Below are positions 6,050 to 13,221 of a DNA stretch of 56,148 nucleotides, in pieces. How positions within the stretch are numbered: position 1 is the stretch's first letter; every line of letters begins with the position of its first letter. This stretch comes from a virus, in IMG/VR virus record IMGVR_UViG_3300033142_000289, positions 1 to 56,148 of that record. The stretch is one strand, 5' to 3'. The position numbers and the translations under genes were made by a program. Under the pieces are notes generated by a model that saw only the letters and a program-made list of their open reading frames with translations, made no database searches and was not told the origin of the DNA.

Positions 6050-6250
6050 ATGAAATCAATTATCACAATTACAGGAAAAGTTTTAATGACTTTAGCAGTA
6101 TTATTTATTTATACCAATGTAGCTAGAATGGTGGTCGACATCGTTGCCAACAACGGTATTAAATCATTAGCCTTGACACCTGTATTTCTGTTCTTAGCGT
6201 TCTTAATGTATGTTAGTGGATACTTAGTATTCAAAGAGATTAAGAGCTAG
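6050..6250 (+). CDS. Small membrane protein
   Basis: The protein has 66 residues and two hydrophobic segments, about residues 6-26 (ITGKVLMTLAVLFIYTNVA) and 39-60 (LALTPVFLFLAFLMYVSGYL), so a two-pass inner-membrane protein is likely. No family is recognised. It sits between hairpin copies A and B, each within about 40 bases of its ends, so its mRNA may be cut out or stabilised as a separate unit. The leader is AT-rich and contains AAATCAAAATCAAAA. Confidence 0.6.
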   Translation: MKSIITITGKVLMTLAVLFIYTNVARMVVDIVANNGIKSLALTPVFLFLAFLMYVSGYLVFKEIKS

Positions 6251-6266
6251 TTAGAACTCACTAAAA

Positions 6267-6304
6267 CACCAACCTCGCACTGAAATAAATGCGGGGATTT
6301 GGTG
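6267..6304 (+). ncRNA. CCACCA hairpin element, copy B
   Basis: The outer stem CACCAA (6267-6272) pairs with TTGGTG (6299-6304). The inner stem CCTCGCA (6273-6279) pairs with TGCGGGG (6290-6296). The loop contains TGAAATA, as in copy C. It lies between the membrane-protein gene and the 374-residue gene. Confidence 0.65.
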
Positions 6305-6337
6305 GTAGTAATAATTAATAATTAAAATTAAATTAAA

Positions 6338-7462
6338 ATGCAAACAGTAAACAATTGGGATGACATCAAATTTGAAAAGCATCCCGCAACAGATGAAGGT
6401 GTAAGAGGCACCCTAAAAATTGCTCAGTATGAGTTGTCAATCGTAGGAGGTAAAAACTTTTACTCAACAGGCTTCGATGGTAAAATTAGTTCTTGGTTAA
6501 AGCCTGACCAAGATAGGTTCTATAGTAGCTTTGAGGTAGCAGTATTTGAAACCAATGAAGACGGTGACAAAGAATTTACTAGAAAGTTTTTTATTGGAGC
6601 CAATGACGATGTACTTGGTTGGCAAGGTAGAGAGGATATATTAGAGTTGATATCAAGAGTTGAAAAAAGTTTAGAGGTCAAGACATTAAACTATATGTCC
6701 TATACCGATAAGCCTGAAATCACAAAAGAGTTTTTAGAATCCATCAAAGATAAAAAGAACTTAGACCGTTGCGAAAATATTTATAACTCAAACAACGGGC
6801 AAGTGGAACACGATAAAACATTGTACAATCTTTTAATTGAAGGAGGCTTTGAATCTAAGGATATTAATTACATAGTTAGTTCTGAAACTGAAACATTTTA
6901 TATCATAGATGGCAATATAAAATATACCGTTTACATTAATGTGCCTTATAGTAAATTACAAATAAGATATAAGACATATGTATCAAATCGTTACAGTGAC
7001 GAAACACCTCATCTAAAAATAAAATTAGCAAATCCTAGATTAAAGGACCTGAATACAAGTTATTCAAGAGGACCTAGGTATGGTAACAAAATGGAATGTT
7101 GGAGTATCACAGATACAAGCCGAGGATATACTGCTAAAGGACTACTTAAGAAGATTAAGGAGTTGGCTGAGGAATCAGAAAACAATATGTTAATCTATAG
7201 CAAGAGGTTGTTGTGTTATAATAAATATACTTCACAATTAAAACAAAAGTATCCTAGTGCAATCATAGAAAACATAAGCAAGTACTACGATAATCTTGAT
7301 AAAATCAAGCTATCTTTTCCTTCAGGAAGTTATATGTATTTTAATATAAATGCTTGGAGAGAAGATGATACTCAATTTGAAATGCTATCATACAAAGATG
7401 CTAACGAGTTTAAGTTAGATACTTGGGAGGAGTGGGCAGATAGATTTAACAAGCAGAAATAA
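6338..7462 (+). CDS. Unknown protein, 374 residues
   Basis: The protein is soluble and of mixed charge, with many Tyr, Lys and Asp residues, and shows no membrane segment or signal peptide. I do not recognise a domain. The C-terminal third (SFPSGSYMYFNINAWREDD, EWADRFNKQK) looks folded rather than repetitive. It follows hairpin copy B by 33 bases, with an A-rich leader. Its stop overlaps the next start by one base (TAATG), so the next small gene is translationally coupled to it. Confidence 0.75.
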   Translation: MQTVNNWDDIKFEKHPATDEGVRGTLKIAQYELSIVGGKNFYSTGFDGKISSWLKPDQDRFYSSFEVAVFETNEDGDKEFTRKFFIGANDDVLGWQGREDILELISRVEKSLEVKTLNYMSYTDKPEITKEFLESIKDKKNLDRCENIYNSNNGQVEHDKTLYNLLIEGGFESKDINYIVSSETETFYIIDGNIKYTVYINVPYSKLQIRYKTYVSNRYSDETPHLKIKLANPRLKDLNTSYSRGPRYGNKMECWSITDTSRGYTAKGLLKKIKELAEESENNMLIYSKRLLCYNKYTSQLKQKYPSAIIENISKYYDNLDKIKLSFPSGSYMYFNINAWREDDTQFEMLSYKDANEFKLDTWEEWADRFNKQK

Positions 7463-7626
7463 TGGAAAGACAAAGCTATTATAATGTAAGATATGCGGGG
7501 AAACTAATACAGGTTATCCCCGCCCACACCAAGTGGGAAGCTATAGATAGAATCTACAATAAAAATATAGGAACCCATCCTTGGATTAAAAGAGAAAAAT
7601 TTACCGCAGTCAAATCTAAAAATTAA
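7462..7626 (+). CDS. 54-residue protein of unknown function
   Basis: The frame begins at the ATG sharing one base with the previous stop (TAATG) and encodes MERQSYYNVRYAGKLIQVIP and 34 further residues ending in KFTAVKSKN. It fills the gap before the zinc-ribbon gene exactly, and the sequence is protein-like (a short strand, then TKWEAIDRIYNKN as a helix). No family or function is recognised. A small DNA- or protein-binding role is only a guess. Confidence 0.6.
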   Translation: MERQSYYNVRYAGKLIQVIPAHTKWEAIDRIYNKNIGTHPWIKREKFTAVKSKN

Positions 7627-7631
7627 ACTAT

Positions 7632-7868
7632 ATGAATTACGATGATTGGAAATTACAGGCACCAGAATACAGTGAGTATGTAAGTACTTGTTGTGGTGCT
7701 GACTATGTTAACTCTATAGATTATGAGAATGACATAGAAACTGAAGAGCCTTACGTTTGTAATAGTTGTCAAGACTTTTGTGAAATAGAGGAAGATTGGG
7801 AATATGAAGAACGCAGAAGGGAATCCTACTTAGAGGATTTAGCTGACGAAAAAAGACAAGGACTATGA
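7632..7868 (+). CDS. Small acidic zinc-ribbon-like protein
   Basis: The protein has 78 residues. STCCGAD (about 18-24) and YVCNSCQDFCE (about 41-51) provide two CxxC-like pairs of the kind that bind zinc. The rest is strongly acidic, ending in a charged helix WEYEERRRESYLEDLADEK. Such small ribbon proteins often bind proteins or nucleic acid, but no partner can be named. Its stop overlaps the lysozyme-like gene start (ATGA), so the two are coupled. Confidence 0.65.
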   Translation: MNYDDWKLQAPEYSEYVSTCCGADYVNSIDYENDIETEEPYVCNSCQDFCEIEEDWEYEERRRESYLEDLADEKRQGL

Positions 7869-8419
7869 AAGTTAAATTATTAAATATATTATTAGGTTCA
7901 AACTTAATCTTTGGATTGAGTTTAATCTTTGGATACCAAGACCATACACCTGTTCAAAAACAAAAAGAGATTATTCAAAATGTAATTGATAGCCTAGAAA
8001 CTATACCACCTCAACCTCAGTTCAGAGAGTTGAATTGGGATGATTTTATTGAGAGTATGATATGGGTTGAGAGCAGAGGTAATGACTCAATAATTGGAGA
8101 CAATGGAAAGGCAGTTGGTTGTCTTCAAATCCATCCAATTATGGTTAGAGAAGTTAATAGAGTTCTAAGAAAAAATAAAGCAAACAAAAAATACAAACTA
8201 CAAGATAGATATAGTAGAGAAAAATCTATTGAGATGTTTGAGATTATGGCAGAACAAACAGAGTGTTGTGATGACTTAAGTTTCTTTGAATTCTGTGAGG
8301 TAGTAGCAAGAAAATGGAACGGTGGGGGAAGAGGTCATAAAAAGAAATCAACCCTGAATTATTGGAAGAGAGTAGAAAATAAGTTGTGCAGTATAGATTT
8401 GGAATTGTCAAATATTTAG
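7865..8419 (+). CDS. Lysozyme/transglycosylase-like endolysin candidate
   Basis: The protein has 184 residues. A hydrophobic N-terminus (about residues 4-24, LLNILLGSNLIFGLSLIFGY) could be a signal sequence or signal-anchor. The catalytic region has WVESRGNDS with a likely catalytic Glu at 69, then GKAVGCLQIHP, as in lysozyme-like transglycosylases (Glu, then the GxxQI segment). A later YSREKSIEMF and RKWNGGG complete the pattern. It would cut cell-wall peptidoglycan at lysis. It lies in the early plus-strand region rather than with the late genes, and no holin was recognised beside it; the two-pass membrane protein at 6050-6250 is a weak candidate. Confidence 0.7.
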   Translation: MKVKLLNILLGSNLIFGLSLIFGYQDHTPVQKQKEIIQNVIDSLETIPPQPQFRELNWDDFIESMIWVESRGNDSIIGDNGKAVGCLQIHPIMVREVNRVLRKNKANKKYKLQDRYSREKSIEMFEIMAEQTECCDDLSFFEFCEVVARKWNGGGRGHKKKSTLNYWKRVENKLCSIDLELSNI

Positions 8420-8429
8420 ACTATATTTG
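8398..8429 (+). promoter_or_regulatory. Plus-strand promoter with full consensus
   Basis: TTTG at 8398-8401 is followed after 20 bases by TATATTTG at 8422-8429, an exact Bacteroidota promoter. The -33 element lies inside the 3' end of the lysozyme-like gene. Transcription should start near 8436, giving a structured leader of about 130 bases before the ATG at 8567. Confidence 0.8.
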
Positions 8430-8443
8430 TACTGAACTTAGAT

Positions 8444-8491
8444 GCTAGGATGTTTTAGTTTATATTATTAATAGGGTTGACCTAGCAACCC
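8444..8491 (+). promoter_or_regulatory. Possible pseudoknot in the 8567 gene leader
   Basis: GGGTTG (8474-8479) and CAACCC (8486-8491) form a stem whose loop ACCTAG is complementary to the upstream CTAGG at 8445-8449. The pair would form a pseudoknot at the very 5' end of the transcript from the 8398-8429 promoter. A folding calculation is needed to judge it. Confidence 0.4.
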
Positions 8492-8530
8492 CACCAAGCT
8501 GACCTTGAAATAGTGGTCGGCTTTTGGTGG
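8491..8530 (+). ncRNA. CCACCA hairpin element, copy C
   Basis: The outer stem CCACCAA (8491-8497) pairs with TTGGTGG (8524-8530). The inner stem GCTGACC (8498-8504) pairs with GGTCGGC (8515-8521). The loop contains TTGAAATAG. The inner stem differs in sequence from copies A and B but pairs equally well, including a T-G wobble at the third pair in all three, which is covariation evidence for an RNA structure. It ends 36 bases before the next ATG. Confidence 0.7.
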
Positions 8531-8566
8531 TAGAAGGCAATAGTGCCACAATCAAAATCAAATCAA

Positions 8567-8866
8567 ATGAGAAAAATATCTTATGACTCAGCACAAAAAT
8601 TTATGAATGCTGAACCGTTTAAAAGAGACAACACAGAAGTTGTTGTACTTCCAAATGTAACTGTATTAAAACTATTCGGTAACGAAATTGCATACAGATA
8701 CAATGACCCTGAAAGAACACTATCAATCACAAATTGCGGTTGGAAATCCAACACTACTAAAGATAGGCTGAATGCTATTGAAGGTGTTAGTATAAATCAA
8801 TCCAAAAAAGTTTGGTACCTAAACGGTGAAGCTTGGGATGGTAGCTTAATAGATATTAATAATTAA
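8567..8866 (+). CDS. Conserved unknown phage/plasmid-type protein
   Basis: From the ATG at 8567 the protein has 99 residues. A stretch FGNEIAYRYNDPERTLSITN, then GWKSNTTKDRLNAI, then KVWYLNGEAWDG is a pattern I have seen in uncharacterised phage and plasmid proteins of the form NGxxIA, SNTTKxRLN, WYLNGxxW. No function is known to me. I chose 8567 over the GTG at 8543 because the latter falls in the leader sequence. It is the first gene behind the 8398-8429 promoter and its structured leader. Confidence 0.7.
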   Translation: MRKISYDSAQKFMNAEPFKRDNTEVVVLPNVTVLKLFGNEIAYRYNDPERTLSITNCGWKSNTTKDRLNAIEGVSINQSKKVWYLNGEAWDGSLIDINN

Positions 8867-8878
8867 AATAAAATCAAA

Positions 8879-9184
8879 ATGAAAGTAAAAATTCAACAAA
8901 GAAGTGTGTACCACAAATTCGCAGAAGTAGAAATAGAGATAGACGATGATGCCTACGACCATTGGAAACTTGACAATGGAAAGTATGCATCTATTCAGGA
9001 TTTTCTAATAGAGAATGAAGACTTATATACAGATAAAATAGATGAGGAAATGAGTAAAGCATCTTATGAGTTTGGTTTTGGAACTGACTCTGATGCCAAC
9101 TCTCACTACAATTCCTGTATGAACGAACCTGAATCTGAGTCTGAATGGAGATACCAATTAAATGATGAGGGTGGACACTTATAA
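8879..9184 (+). CDS. Unknown acidic protein, 101 residues
   Basis: The N-terminal part alternates in a beta-strand manner (VKIQQRSVYHKFAEVEIEID), and the rest is strongly acidic (EEMSK, ESESEWRYQLNDEGGHL). No family is recognised. The gap of 12 bases from the preceding gene and the A-rich leader AAATCAAA place it in the same transcription unit. Acidic small early proteins often mimic DNA or bind host proteins; that is speculation here. Confidence 0.6.
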   Translation: MKVKIQQRSVYHKFAEVEIEIDDDAYDHWKLDNGKYASIQDFLIENEDLYTDKIDEEMSKASYEFGFGTDSDANSHYNSCMNEPESESEWRYQLNDEGGHL

Positions 9185-9208
9185 TATTAATTAAATAAAT
9201 AAAATAAA

Positions 9209-9514
9209 ATGATACACATAACAGATGACCATTTTGTTTGGCTAGATGTAACCGAACAAATGAAACACGGACACAAGAAGAGAGAAGAAGTATGGCTTAG
9301 TCACGAACTTTTTGCAGTACACGAAGATGAATCTGATAGTATGCTTGAGTCACACGATGAGATAGATGAAGCATTAAAGTTAGGGATGAGAGTATGTATT
9401 GAAGGTGGATACCTACCACTAAAATACCGTCCTAAAAAAACTTGGAAGGATACAGACAAACAACTTATCAATGGATATTGGTATGTAAAAATGTCTGACA
9501 TAAAAATAGGATAA
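9209..9514 (+). CDS. Unknown protein, 101 residues
   Basis: The protein is mixed-charge and rich in His, Trp and Glu near the N-terminus (MIHITDDHFVWLDVTEQMKH). No domain is recognised. It sits in the early operon with a 24-base AT-rich gap upstream. A weak -7-like TATTTTAG about 20 bases downstream of the stop may start a further transcript for the DUF3846 gene, without a convincing -33 element. Confidence 0.55.
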   Translation: MIHITDDHFVWLDVTEQMKHGHKKREEVWLSHELFAVHEDESDSMLESHDEIDEALKLGMRVCIEGGYLPLKYRPKKTWKDTDKQLINGYWYVKMSDIKIG

Positions 9515-9557
9515 GTCTAATAAAATTATTATTTTAGTACAATTAAATTTAAATCAA

Positions 9558-9800
9558 ATGGCAAGACTAATTAAATCAAGCGGGGAAATAATCCCTAATG
9601 TAGATGTTTCAAATCTAAAAAGTATGCAAGACCTAGTTCAGGGGTATGTAGAGTTTGTTTATATGAAAGGTGACAAACTCCTTATATGCAATGAAGAAGG
9701 ACTCATACATAAACTTCCCTTTAACCAACAAGCTAGTAAAATCTATGGACGTCCTTTAGTGGGAGACGTTATCGAGTGTGGATTAGCTGAAATGAAATAA
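9558..9800 (+). CDS. DUF3846 protein
   Basis: The protein has 80 residues with the DUF3846 layout: LKSMQDLVQGYVEFVYMKGD, then LLICNEEGLIHKLPFNQQAS, then RPLVGDVIECG at the C-terminus. The family is common in phages and mobile elements and has no settled function. The preceding gap holds an A/T-rich leader ending AAATCAAATG. Confidence 0.75.
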   Translation: MARLIKSSGEIIPNVDVSNLKSMQDLVQGYVEFVYMKGDKLLICNEEGLIHKLPFNQQASKIYGRPLVGDVIECGLAEMK

Positions 9801-9804
9801 CGTA

Positions 9805-10179
9805 ATGAAAAATATGAGACACCTGATGCGAGAGCATCTTCTATCGTTGAAACTTGAAGAAGGAGTAGACAACAAAAGTAAAATTCAAAAGGTTCAACAG
9901 GCTATGGAGTCTGATACATACGGAGCAAAGGAGTTTCGTATGATGAGAAATAAGATGAGTTCAAAAAATTTTTTAAGTATGTATGCAAACCCACCGCAAA
10001 TTGAAGGTGGTTGTAAGTTTGTATATGTTTATCTTGGCTTTAACTTTATCCAAGAAATTCATATAGGTGAAAGCAAAGAGTTTATCTATATAAATTTTGA
10101 TGGAGAAAAGAAGCTATATAAAAAACTATCTACTGCTGAAAATTATATGTGTAAAGAAATATTTAATCCTGAATTATGA
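9805..10179 (+). CDS. Unknown protein, 124 residues
   Basis: The N-terminal half is helical and charged (MRHLMREHLLSLKLEEGVDN, KIQKVQQAMES). The second half looks like beta strands (KFVYVYLGFNFIQEIHIG). No family is recognised. It follows the DUF3846 gene by four bases and its stop overlaps the next start (ATGA), so it belongs to a coupled set with the DUF1599-like gene. Confidence 0.6.
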   Translation: MKNMRHLMREHLLSLKLEEGVDNKSKIQKVQQAMESDTYGAKEFRMMRNKMSSKNFLSMYANPPQIEGGCKFVYVYLGFNFIQEIHIGESKEFIYINFDGEKKLYKKLSTAENYMCKEIFNPEL

Positions 10180-10457
10180 ATACACAAGATTTAATAAAAG
10201 AAGTAGGTAGGGAAGTGGTGATGTTACTTCTAGAAAAGAACAAAGCTTACGGTGATACCGCAAACAAACCACCTAAGATATTTTCTAAACTCTCAGCCAA
10301 AGAAGGAATCTTAGCTAGGATAGATGATAAATTAAGTAGAATAAAAACGGTGGGGTTAAACGACAAAACAGAAGATACACTATTAGACCTCATCGGATAT
10401 TTAATTCTTTACCGTGTTCAGTGTAAAAAAGATGAACAAAATTTGGAAAAGAAATAA
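10176..10457 (+). CDS. DUF1599 / MazG-like nucleotide-related protein
   Basis: The protein has 93 residues. KNKAYGD, followed by IDDKLSRIK and EDTLLDLIGYLILY, is the pattern of the DUF1599 family, an all-helical group related to MazG-type NTP pyrophosphatases and linked to nucleotide or base-modification systems. The acidic residues in LEKNKAYGD and EDTLLDLIGY would bind the metal in a MazG-like fold. Its role here (nucleotide pool control or DNA modification) is not resolvable from sequence. No partner modification enzyme is recognised nearby. Confidence 0.7.
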   Translation: MNTQDLIKEVGREVVMLLLEKNKAYGDTANKPPKIFSKLSAKEGILARIDDKLSRIKTVGLNDKTEDTLLDLIGYLILYRVQCKKDEQNLEKK

Positions 10458-10473
10458 ACATTTAGTATCTTCG
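10442..10473 (+). promoter_or_regulatory. Promoter of the 10500 operon
   Basis: TTTG at 10442-10445 is followed after 20 bases by TATCTTCG at 10466-10473, one mismatch from TAnnTTTG. The -33 element lies in the end of the DUF1599-like gene. Transcription would start near 10480, ahead of the ATG at 10500 and the recombination genes. Confidence 0.65.
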
Positions 10474-10499
10474 CAGTCAATCAATTTAAATTAAATCAT

Positions 10500-10709
10500 A
10501 TGTCAAAAATGAAGCAAGTGTTCCAAGAGGAACGAGAAAAAGAATCTCAAAATTTTGGAGATTACTTAGATGATACTTACCAACAGGCACAGTATTCAAA
10601 CGAACAAACAAAGCAAGTGTTAAACGATATCTTTGAAGCTTGGGGAGAAATCTTCGGTGCTAAAGATGTCACTAAAATCAAATCAAATGATGAAGACGAA
10701 AATTTTTAA
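10500..10709 (+). CDS. Small acidic helical protein
   Basis: The protein has 69 residues, is rich in Glu, Asp and Gln, and is predicted to be mostly helical (MKQVFQEEREKESQNFGDYL, QTKQVLNDIFEAWGEIFGAK). No family is recognised. It leads the operon behind the 10442-10473 promoter and overlaps the next gene by 23 bases. Confidence 0.6.
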   Translation: MSKMKQVFQEEREKESQNFGDYLDDTYQQAQYSNEQTKQVLNDIFEAWGEIFGAKDVTKIKSNDEDENF

Positions 10710-10986
10710 TCAGTATGTAGATAAAGTTTGTTACTTATTTAATATAGATAAGGAAACTTTATTTACTAAAACAAAACGTAGAGATGTGGTAGATGCTAGG
10801 CATTTACTTTATTACCTATGTTCTAAAAGACCAATGCGTTTAGTTTATATACAAGAGTATATGGCTGACGGTGGGTACGATATAAACCATAGTTCAATCC
10901 ATCACGGTATTGCTCAGGTTAAAACTAAGCTAGAAAATGATAAGGATTATATAGAAACTATTAATAGTGTATTGAATGAAGTATAG
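10687..10986 (+). CDS. DnaA domain IV-like DNA-binding protein
   Basis: From the ATG at 10687 the protein has 99 residues. KRRDVVDARHLLYYLCSKRP, followed by YDINHSSIHHGIAQVK, matches the DnaA C-terminal DNA-binding domain: the basic loop with helix, then the xHSSIxH signature helix. No ATPase domain is present, so it cannot act as a full DnaA. It could bind DnaA-box-like sites as a helper of replication or a competitor of host DnaA (inference). The last bases overlap the next gene. Confidence 0.75.
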   Translation: MMKTKIFNQYVDKVCYLFNIDKETLFTKTKRRDVVDARHLLYYLCSKRPMRLVYIQEYMADGGYDINHSSIHHGIAQVKTKLENDKDYIETINSVLNEV

Positions 10987-11398
10987 CCTAGAAGATATTT
11001 GGGTTCAAGCACTAGAAGATACTTATGCTATTTCTTTAGATGGTAAAGGATATCAATCTAGAATGGTGTATGGATTAAAGATTGTGAAGGATGATGAAAC
11101 AAATCAAATTGAACTCATCAACGCAACAAGAGGAGGGGATTATTATCGTGAAATAAATGCTGAGGAACTTGAAGTTTTTCTAGAAAAAGGATGGAGATAT
11201 GGAGTTTATGTCTTATCTTTGTCTAACTATCGTTTAAAGCTTGATATAATAGAGCAGAAAATCCATAAGGAAATGAACTCTAGAAAGAGTAAGAAGCAGA
11301 TAGATATTTTAAAAGGTTCTCGCAAAAGAGTGATGAACAAATACAGTGAAATCAATTATAAATTAAATCAATTAAAATTATGGCAACTAAATCAGTAG
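10976..11398 (+). CDS. Unknown protein, 140 residues
   Basis: The N-terminal two thirds alternate between strands and turns (DTYAISLDGKGYQSRMVYGL, EEIEVF-like segment, WRYGVYVLSLSNYRL). The C-terminus is a long basic helix (IEQKIHKEMNSRKSKKQIDI). No family is recognised. It overlaps both neighbours and stands directly before the annealing protein, so a role in recombination or replication is possible but not shown. Confidence 0.6.
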   Translation: MKYSLEDIWVQALEDTYAISLDGKGYQSRMVYGLKIVKDDETNQIELINATRGGDYYREINAEELEVFLEKGWRYGVYVLSLSNYRLKLDIIEQKIHKEMNSRKSKKQIDILKGSRKRVMNKYSEINYKLNQLKLWQLNQ

Positions 11399-12045
11399 CA
11401 AAAAACAAGTCGGTCTTCGAGAGATTATCCGCAATTAATGTTAACTCTAAAGTAGAAAAGAAAAACGGATTAACGTATCTGTCTTGGGCATATGCTTGGA
11501 GCGAAGTAAAGAAACAATGTCCTGATGCAACATACCTTATTGGTGAAACAGATTATGACGAAGCCTTAGGGTTTATGTGTCACACTGCGGTAACTATTGA
11601 AGGTGAAACATTAGAGATGTGGTTACCCGTTATGGACGGCAAGAACCAAGCAATGAAAAAGCAACCCTACTCCTACCAAACTAGATATGGAGAAAAGCAG
11701 GTTGCACAAGCAACAATGTTTGATATCAACAAAACTATTATGAGATGTTTGGTAAAGAACTTAGCTATGTTTGGGATGGGAATCTATATCTATAGTGGTG
11801 ATGATTTACCTGAAGCAGATGTAGAAGAGGTTGTAACTAAACCTAAAGCAACTGCAAAAAAACCCGCAACAAAAACAGTTAGTAAAGAAACACTAGATAC
11901 TGACTCACCAAGATGGCAAGGTCTTATGAAGTTTGCTCAAGAGAATAAGCAGATAGGTTATAAGAAGCTTGTAGATAAGTTAGAACTAGCGGGGAACTGT
12001 AAGCTTAGTGCTAAAGCTAAGAACGAAATAAAAAATCTAGTATAA
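11380..12045 (+). CDS. DUF1071 single-strand annealing protein (Sak3-like)
   Basis: The protein has 221 residues. The N-terminal core has FERLSAINVNSKVEKKNGLT, YLSWAYAWSEVKKQCPDATY, MQ-like FDINKTIMRCLVKNLAMFG and GIYIYSGDDLP, which is the DUF1071 family. Members act as single-strand annealing recombinases. A basic Lys/Ala/Pro linker (about 152-168) leads to a small C-terminal helical part. It is followed by an exonuclease sharing one base (TAATG), the usual exonuclease-annealase pairing, and then by an SSB-like gene. Confidence 0.85.
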   Translation: MATKSVAKNKSVFERLSAINVNSKVEKKNGLTYLSWAYAWSEVKKQCPDATYLIGETDYDEALGFMCHTAVTIEGETLEMWLPVMDGKNQAMKKQPYSYQTRYGEKQVAQATMFDINKTIMRCLVKNLAMFGMGIYIYSGDDLPEADVEEVVTKPKATAKKPATKTVSKETLDTDSPRWQGLMKFAQENKQIGYKKLVDKLELAGNCKLSAKAKNEIKNLV

Positions 12046-12767
12046 TGAAAGACATACTAGAAAAATTAAAAGACGATGAACAATACTATGGTTCATTCGG
12101 TAAACAGTACCTATCTAATTCAGATATTGGTACCTTGTTAAGCAATCCAAAAGAATTCAGACAACCTCAAGATGATAATGTAAACTATCATAAAGGCAGA
12201 TACTTCCATCAACTTATTTTAGAGCCTGAGAAAGCGAAGGAAACAAAGTTTGTAGATGTCTCTTCAAGAAACACCAAAGCATATAAAGAAACCGCAACGA
12301 ATGGAATAATTATGCTTGAGAAAGAAGGAGAAGAGATTAGAAGTTGTGTCGATGCTATGATGCAAAACTATTCTTTCTTTGAAGGTATAAGGTCTGAAGG
12401 TGTACAATATGAAGTACCTGCGGTAAAAGAATTCTTTGGATTACAATGGAAGGGGAAGGCAGATATAGTTTGTACAGACAAGCTAATTGATTTAAAAACG
12501 AGTGGAAATATAAAGGACTTTAAGTGGTCGGCTCGTAAATATAATTATGACAGTCAATGCTTTATTTATCAAGAACTTTTTGGTAAGCCTCTAGAATTCT
12601 ATGTGGTTGACAAGGGAACTAAGATGCTAGGAATTTTTAAACCAACGGCAGAATTCGTTGAGAGAGGAAGAGATAAAGTTATAAAAGCCGTTGAGGTTTA
12701 TAATACATTTTTTTCTGACCAAGCGGAGCAAGACATTAATGAATATTTTATACAAGATGTTCTTTAA
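12045..12767 (+). CDS. PD-(D/E)XK exonuclease (RecE/YqaJ-like)
   Basis: The protein has 240 residues. It begins with a helical segment YLSNSDIGTLLSNPKEFRQ and HKGRYFHQLILEPEKAK, as in DUF3799/RecE-type phage nucleases, then GKADIVCTDKLIDLKTSGN gives the acidic D followed by the D-L-K catalytic pair. QCFIYQELFGKPLEF follows. The product should resect double-stranded ends to give single strands for the annealing protein encoded just before. The start shares one base with the annealing gene stop. Confidence 0.8.
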   Translation: MKDILEKLKDDEQYYGSFGKQYLSNSDIGTLLSNPKEFRQPQDDNVNYHKGRYFHQLILEPEKAKETKFVDVSSRNTKAYKETATNGIIMLEKEGEEIRSCVDAMMQNYSFFEGIRSEGVQYEVPAVKEFFGLQWKGKADIVCTDKLIDLKTSGNIKDFKWSARKYNYDSQCFIYQELFGKPLEFYVVDKGTKMLGIFKPTAEFVERGRDKVIKAVEVYNTFFSDQAEQDINEYFIQDVL

Positions 12768-12891
12768 TTTTATTAAAAATAAACGGGTTAAGTGGTTCAA
12801 AGTTCCAATGGACTGCAAGACTCGTGAGGAGAAAGACGAACTTATCCTCACTATAATTAATAATTTGGAACAAACAATTAAAATCAATTAA
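12739..12891 (+). CDS. Small basic protein, 50 residues
   Basis: From the ATG at 12739 the protein begins MNILYKMFFNFIKNKRVKWF, with a hydrophobic and basic N-terminal part and a charged helix (KTREEKDELILTIINNLEQT). It overlaps the end of the exonuclease gene by 29 bases and ends two bases before the SSB-like start, so it fills the operon gap. An upstream in-frame ATG at 12691 would give a longer overlap. No family is recognised. Confidence 0.5.
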   Translation: MNILYKMFFNFIKNKRVKWFKVPMDCKTREEKDELILTIINNLEQTIKIN

Positions 12892-12893
12892 CA

Positions 12894-13163
12894 ATGGAGC
12901 AAAACGAAAAAATCTTTGCACAAGGTTTCTCATTCAAGAGAAACGAAAACGCACCTGACTTTGTTGTCGGTAGACAATCAATCAAGGTGGATGAAGCTAT
13001 TGCATTTTTGAAAAGCAATGCTAAAAACGGTTGGGTCAACCTAGATATTAAACGAGCAAAGGGAGGTAACTTCTACTGTGAGTTGGATACTTGGGAAGCA
13101 AAACCAAAACAACAACCTGTAGCACAAGCAGATACTTCTAGTGGTGAAGACTTACCATTCTAA
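12894..13163 (+). CDS. Small SSB-like protein with acidic DLPF tail
   Basis: The protein has 89 residues. A compact N-terminal part (FAQGFSFKRNENAPDFVVG, GWVNLDIKRAKGGNFYCELD) could be a small OB-like beta domain. The tail is flexible and Gln-rich and ends in SSGEDLPF, the acidic Asp-x-Pro-Phe tip by which SSB proteins recruit partners. It is therefore a likely single-stranded-DNA-binding protein, though the core is shorter than that of bacterial SSB. It follows the annealing and exonuclease genes and is closed by a terminator. Confidence 0.6.
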   Translation: MEQNEKIFAQGFSFKRNENAPDFVVGRQSIKVDEAIAFLKSNAKNGWVNLDIKRAKGGNFYCELDTWEAKPKQQPVAQADTSSGEDLPF

Positions 13164-13187
13164 GTATACATTGTGTTGGAAAGTAAG

Positions 13188-13207
13188 AGGGAGACTTATG
13201 TCTCCCT
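13188..13207 (+). terminator. Intrinsic terminator after the recombination operon
   Basis: AGGGAGAC (13188-13195) pairs with GTCTCCCT (13200-13207) around a TTAT loop and is followed by a pyrimidine/T-rich stretch. It separates the recombination operon from the next repeat module and the primase gene. Confidence 0.8.
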
Positions 13208-13221
13208 TTCTTTTCCCTTTA

